From the NCBI GenBank assembly GCA_021808425.1, contig JAKBBS010000163.1, positions 1-7,184 of the forward strand: a stretch of 7,184 nucleotides of DNA, in the 5' to 3' direction. Shown piece after piece: positions 5,310 through 7,184 of this stretch. A program made the translations under genes and the position numbers. How positions within the stretch are numbered: position 1 is the first letter of the stretch; every line of letters begins with the position of its first letter. This DNA comes from Actinomycetes bacterium (GTDB lineage Bacteria; Actinomycetota; Acidimicrobiia; Acidimicrobiales; Palsa-688). The notes beneath the pieces are model-generated. The model saw only the letters and a program-made list of their open reading frames with translations, did not search any database and was not told where the DNA came from.

Positions 5310-6992
5310 ATGTCCGAATTGTCCTACGCACACGGCACGTCAGACACCGCACTGCTGGGCGAGACGATCGGCGCGAACCTCGAGAATACCGCCGCCCGTG
5401 TCGGGAACTCCGAGGCGCTGGTGGAGTGCGCCACGGGAAGGCGCTGGGACTACAACGAGCTCGTCGACTGGGCCCGCAAGATCGCTCGTTCCCTCCTCGC
5501 TTCGGGCATAGAGAAGGGTGAAAGGGTCGGCGTGTGGTCGCCGAACTGCGCCGAGTGGGTGGCGCTGCAGTACGGTACGGCGCTCGTAGGCGCCATCCTC
5601 GTCAACATAAATCCCGCCTACCGGACATCGGAGCTGGAGTTCGTGCTTCGCCAGTCGGGGACACGGCTGCTCTTCTCCGCGACCCAGGTAAAGACAAGCG
5701 ACTACCGCTCCATGGTCGAGCAGGTGCGACCGTCGCTTCAGACCCTCGAAGAGGTCGTCTACATAGAAGACCAGAGCTGGGACCGCTTCGAAGCAATGGC
5801 GGCGGCCTCCGTGTCGGCGTCGTCGTCCGCGTCGGCGTCCGCGAACGGCGCCGATCGACTCGCCGAAGCGCAAGCACGCCTCTCCTTCGATGACCCGATC
5901 AACATCCAGTACACCTCCGGCACCACCGGCTTCCCCAAAGGTGCGACCCTCACACACCACAACATCTTGAACAACGGGTTCTTCGTAGGCGACCTTCTCG
6001 GCTACGGCGAAGCCGACCGGGTCTGCCTTCCCGTGCCGTTCTACCACTGCTTCGGGATGGTCATGGGCAACCTGGGGGCGACGACGCACGGCTCGGCGAT
6101 CGTCATTCCGGCCCCGCTGTTCGATCCGGCCGCGACTCTCGCGGCCGTGGAGCAGGAACGCGCCACATCGCTTTACGGGGTGCCAACGATGTTCATCGCC
6201 GAGCTCGGAGTGGAGGGATTCTCAAACTACGACCTGTCGTCGCTTCGCACAGGGCTGATGGCCGGATCTCCATGCCCGGTCGAGGTGATGAAACGGGTCC
6301 AGACCGAGATGCACATGGAAGAGGTTGGGATCGCCTACGGGATGACCGAGACGTCGCCTGTCTCGACCCAGACCCGCTTCGACGACGACCTCGAGCACCG
6401 GACCTCAACGGTAGGGCGGGCGATGCCGCACATCGAGATCAAGGTGGTCGACCCGGTCAGCGGGCTCACTGTCGAGCGGGGGGAGACCGGCGAGTTCTGC
6501 ACCCGCGGCTACTCGGTGATGCTCGGATACTGGGAGCAGCCCGACAAGACCGCAGAAGCGATCGACGCGGCCGGGTGGATGCGAACGGGCGACCTTGCGG
6601 TTATGCGAAGCGACGGCTACGTCAACATCGTCGGACGAATCAAGGACATGGTCATCAGGGGCGGGGAAAATATCTACCCCCGCGAAATAGAAGAGTTCCT
6701 CTACACCCACCCCAACATCGACGACGTGGCGGTCATCGGAGTCCCCGACGCCAAGTACGGCGAGGAGCTGGTCGCATGGATCCAGATGAGGCCCGGAGCA
6801 CCCTCGATCGACGCCGAGAGCCTCGCTGAGTTCTGCAGGGGCCGGATCGCCCACCAGAAGATCCCGAAATTTGTCCGGATCTGCCACGCCTTCCCTATGA
6901 CAGTGACAGGCAAGGTGCGCAAGGTCGAGATGCGTGAAGTGAGCACGACGGAGCTCGGACGTTCCGCCGCAGGGCCGCAACTCACAGCGTGA
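5310..6992 (+). CDS. Acyl-CoA synthetase, AMP-forming (ACSF2/FadD-type)
   Basis: This 560-aa member of the ANL adenylating superfamily activates a carboxylic acid, most likely a medium- or long-chain fatty acid, with ATP to the acyl-AMP and then the acyl-CoA, in the cytoplasm. Visible motifs in order: P-loop YTSGTTGFPKG (201-211); PVPFYHCFGMVMGNLG (241-256), typical of ACSF2-like enzymes; YGMTETSP (343-350); GWMRTGDLA (422-430, ATP-ribose Asp428); hinge region GRIKDMVIRGGENIYPREIEE (442-462); and C-terminal TGKVRK with the catalytic Lys at 535. Length and domain order are normal. The ATG at 5310 was chosen over an upstream TTG at 5226 because GGAGGG (5301-5306) directly precedes it and the extra 28 residues do not look like family sequence. 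A Ser/Ala tract (164-178) is inserted before the P-loop. The gene stands alone, 233 bp after the lipoprotein gene, and no clear promoter was found in that gap. Confidence 0.93.
   Translation: MSELSYAHGTSDTALLGETIGANLENTAARVGNSEALVECATGRRWDYNELVDWARKIARSLLASGIEKGERVGVWSPNCAEWVALQYGTALVGAILVNINPAYRTSELEFVLRQSGTRLLFSATQVKTSDYRSMVEQVRPSLQTLEEVVYIEDQSWDRFEAMAAASVSASSSASASANGADRLAEAQARLSFDDPINIQYTSGTTGFPKGATLTHHNILNNGFFVGDLLGYGEADRVCLPVPFYHCFGMVMGNLGATTHGSAIVIPAPLFDPAATLAAVEQERATSLYGVPTMFIAELGVEGFSNYDLSSLRTGLMAGSPCPVEVMKRVQTEMHMEEVGIAYGMTETSPVSTQTRFDDDLEHRTSTVGRAMPHIEIKVVDPVSGLTVERGETGEFCTRGYSVMLGYWEQPDKTAEAIDAAGWMRTGDLAVMRSDGYVNIVGRIKDMVIRGGENIYPREIEEFLYTHPNIDDVAVIGVPDAKYGEELVAWIQMRPGAPSIDAESLAEFCRGRIAHQKIPKFVRICHAFPMTVTGKVRKVEMREVSTTELGRSAAGPQLTA
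5808..5843 (+). repeat. In-frame Ser/Ala codon repeat in the acyl-CoA ligase
   Basis: Alternating TCG/TCC and GCG codons encode SVSASSSASASA (residues 167-178). GTCGGCGTC occurs at 5813-5821 and 5831-5839, and GTCCGCG at 5825-5831 and 5837-5843. The tract lies in a loop between the N-terminal subdomain and the P-loop, where length variation should be tolerated. It looks like a slippage-prone minisatellite. Confidence 0.55.
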
Positions 6993-7008
6993 CCGGCAAC
7001 GCGAAGGG

Positions 7009-7032
7009 GCGCCCACTAGCCTGAGTGGGTGC
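7009..7032 (+). terminator. Hairpin downstream of the acyl-CoA ligase, possible terminator
   Basis: GCGCCCACT (7009-7017) pairs with AGTGGGTGC (7024-7032) across a 6-base loop, giving nine pairs with one G-U. It begins 16 bp after the ligase stop. No U-tract follows, which is common for candidate hairpin terminators in high-GC actinobacteria. Confidence 0.5.
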
Positions 7033-7046
7033 TCGACCGGCAGGGA

Positions 7047-7184
7047 ATGATCTCAACCACGAGCATTCCTACCGGATCACGCGCTGTCTCGCAGCCGGGC
7101 TCTTCACCCCCAAGGAGAGCCCGGTGGGCTGTCAGCGACGCTGCGATAGTCACCGCGCTCACGCTTTTGGCGCTGGTGCTGCGC
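7047..7184 (+). CDS. N-terminus of a probable membrane protein (partial)
   Basis: The frame is open from ATG 7047 to the end of the window (46 codons, no stop). The product has a polar Ser/Pro/Arg-rich leader (about 1-26), then W-A-V-S-D-A-A and a hydrophobic run IVTALTLLALVLR (34-46) that looks like the start of a first transmembrane helix. This 'basic leader, then helix ending in LR' resembles the beginning of polytopic membrane glycosyltransferases (GT39/PMT-like), but the part seen is too short to assign a family. AGGGA lies immediately before the ATG, too close to be an ideal ribosome-binding site. The in-frame GTG at 7029 overlaps the hairpin at 7009-7032 and is less likely. Confidence 0.45.
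   Translation, partial: MISTTSIPTGSRAVSQPGSSPPRRARWAVSDAAIVTALTLLALVLR
7095..7124 (+). repeat. Perfect 9-bp inverted repeat near the start of the last gene
   Basis: CCGGGCTCT (7095-7103) is perfectly complementary to AGAGCCCGG (7116-7124), with a 12-base loop. It lies within the first codons of the partial membrane-protein frame. It could be a second terminator-like hairpin for the ligase transcript, if the membrane gene starts farther downstream, or a structure affecting translation. Confidence 0.5.

Noticed and set aside
1..7184. CRISPR array, tRNA or rRNA gene
   Set aside because: No regularly spaced repeats and no cloverleaf or rRNA-like stretch were seen on either strand.

Overview
The window reads as chromosomal DNA of a high-GC actinobacterium. 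The evidence is a GC-rich IS1182-type transposase with a long Ala-rich insertion, a DUF6788 small protein, a DUF1906 (Rv2525c-like) secreted protein and an ACSF2/FadD-type acyl-CoA ligase. Acidimicrobiia-like lineages would fit, but the sequence alone does not settle the class.

Layout. (1) Positions 2-130 hold the last 42 codons of a PQQ-type beta-propeller protein. (2) Positions 152-2534 are an insertion sequence with inverted ends. It carries two divergent genes: a 117-aa DUF6788 protein on the minus strand and a 517-aa IS1182-family DDE transposase on the plus strand. They share a short intergenic region with a 22-bp imperfect dyad. The right end is unusual: it contains both a forward and an inverted copy of the terminal box and so forms a 97-bp fold-back unit. 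A second inverted pair (131-154 and 2661-2684) lies outside these ends. (3) Positions 2535-2951 are gene-free. (4) A near-consensus promoter (TTGACA-N17-CATAAT, 2952-2980) drives a two-gene unit for exported proteins: a DUF1906 glycoside-hydrolase-like protein with a signal peptide, broken by one extra base near 3177, and, 27 bp downstream, a lipoprotein with five Asp-box (BNR-like) beta-propeller motifs. (5) Positions 5310-6992 encode a complete 560-aa AMP-forming acyl-CoA ligase. (6) A hairpin follows it, and then the first 46 codons of a probable membrane protein run off the window.

The mobile element is self-contained. The exported pair looks like an accessory envelope module, somewhat AT-richer than the transposase. 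The acyl-CoA ligase is ordinary metabolism. The least ordinary items are the duplicated/inverted right end of the IS with its divergent DUF6788 partner, and the promoter-driven DUF1906 plus propeller-lipoprotein pair with its frameshift. No CRISPR array, tRNA or rRNA gene was seen.
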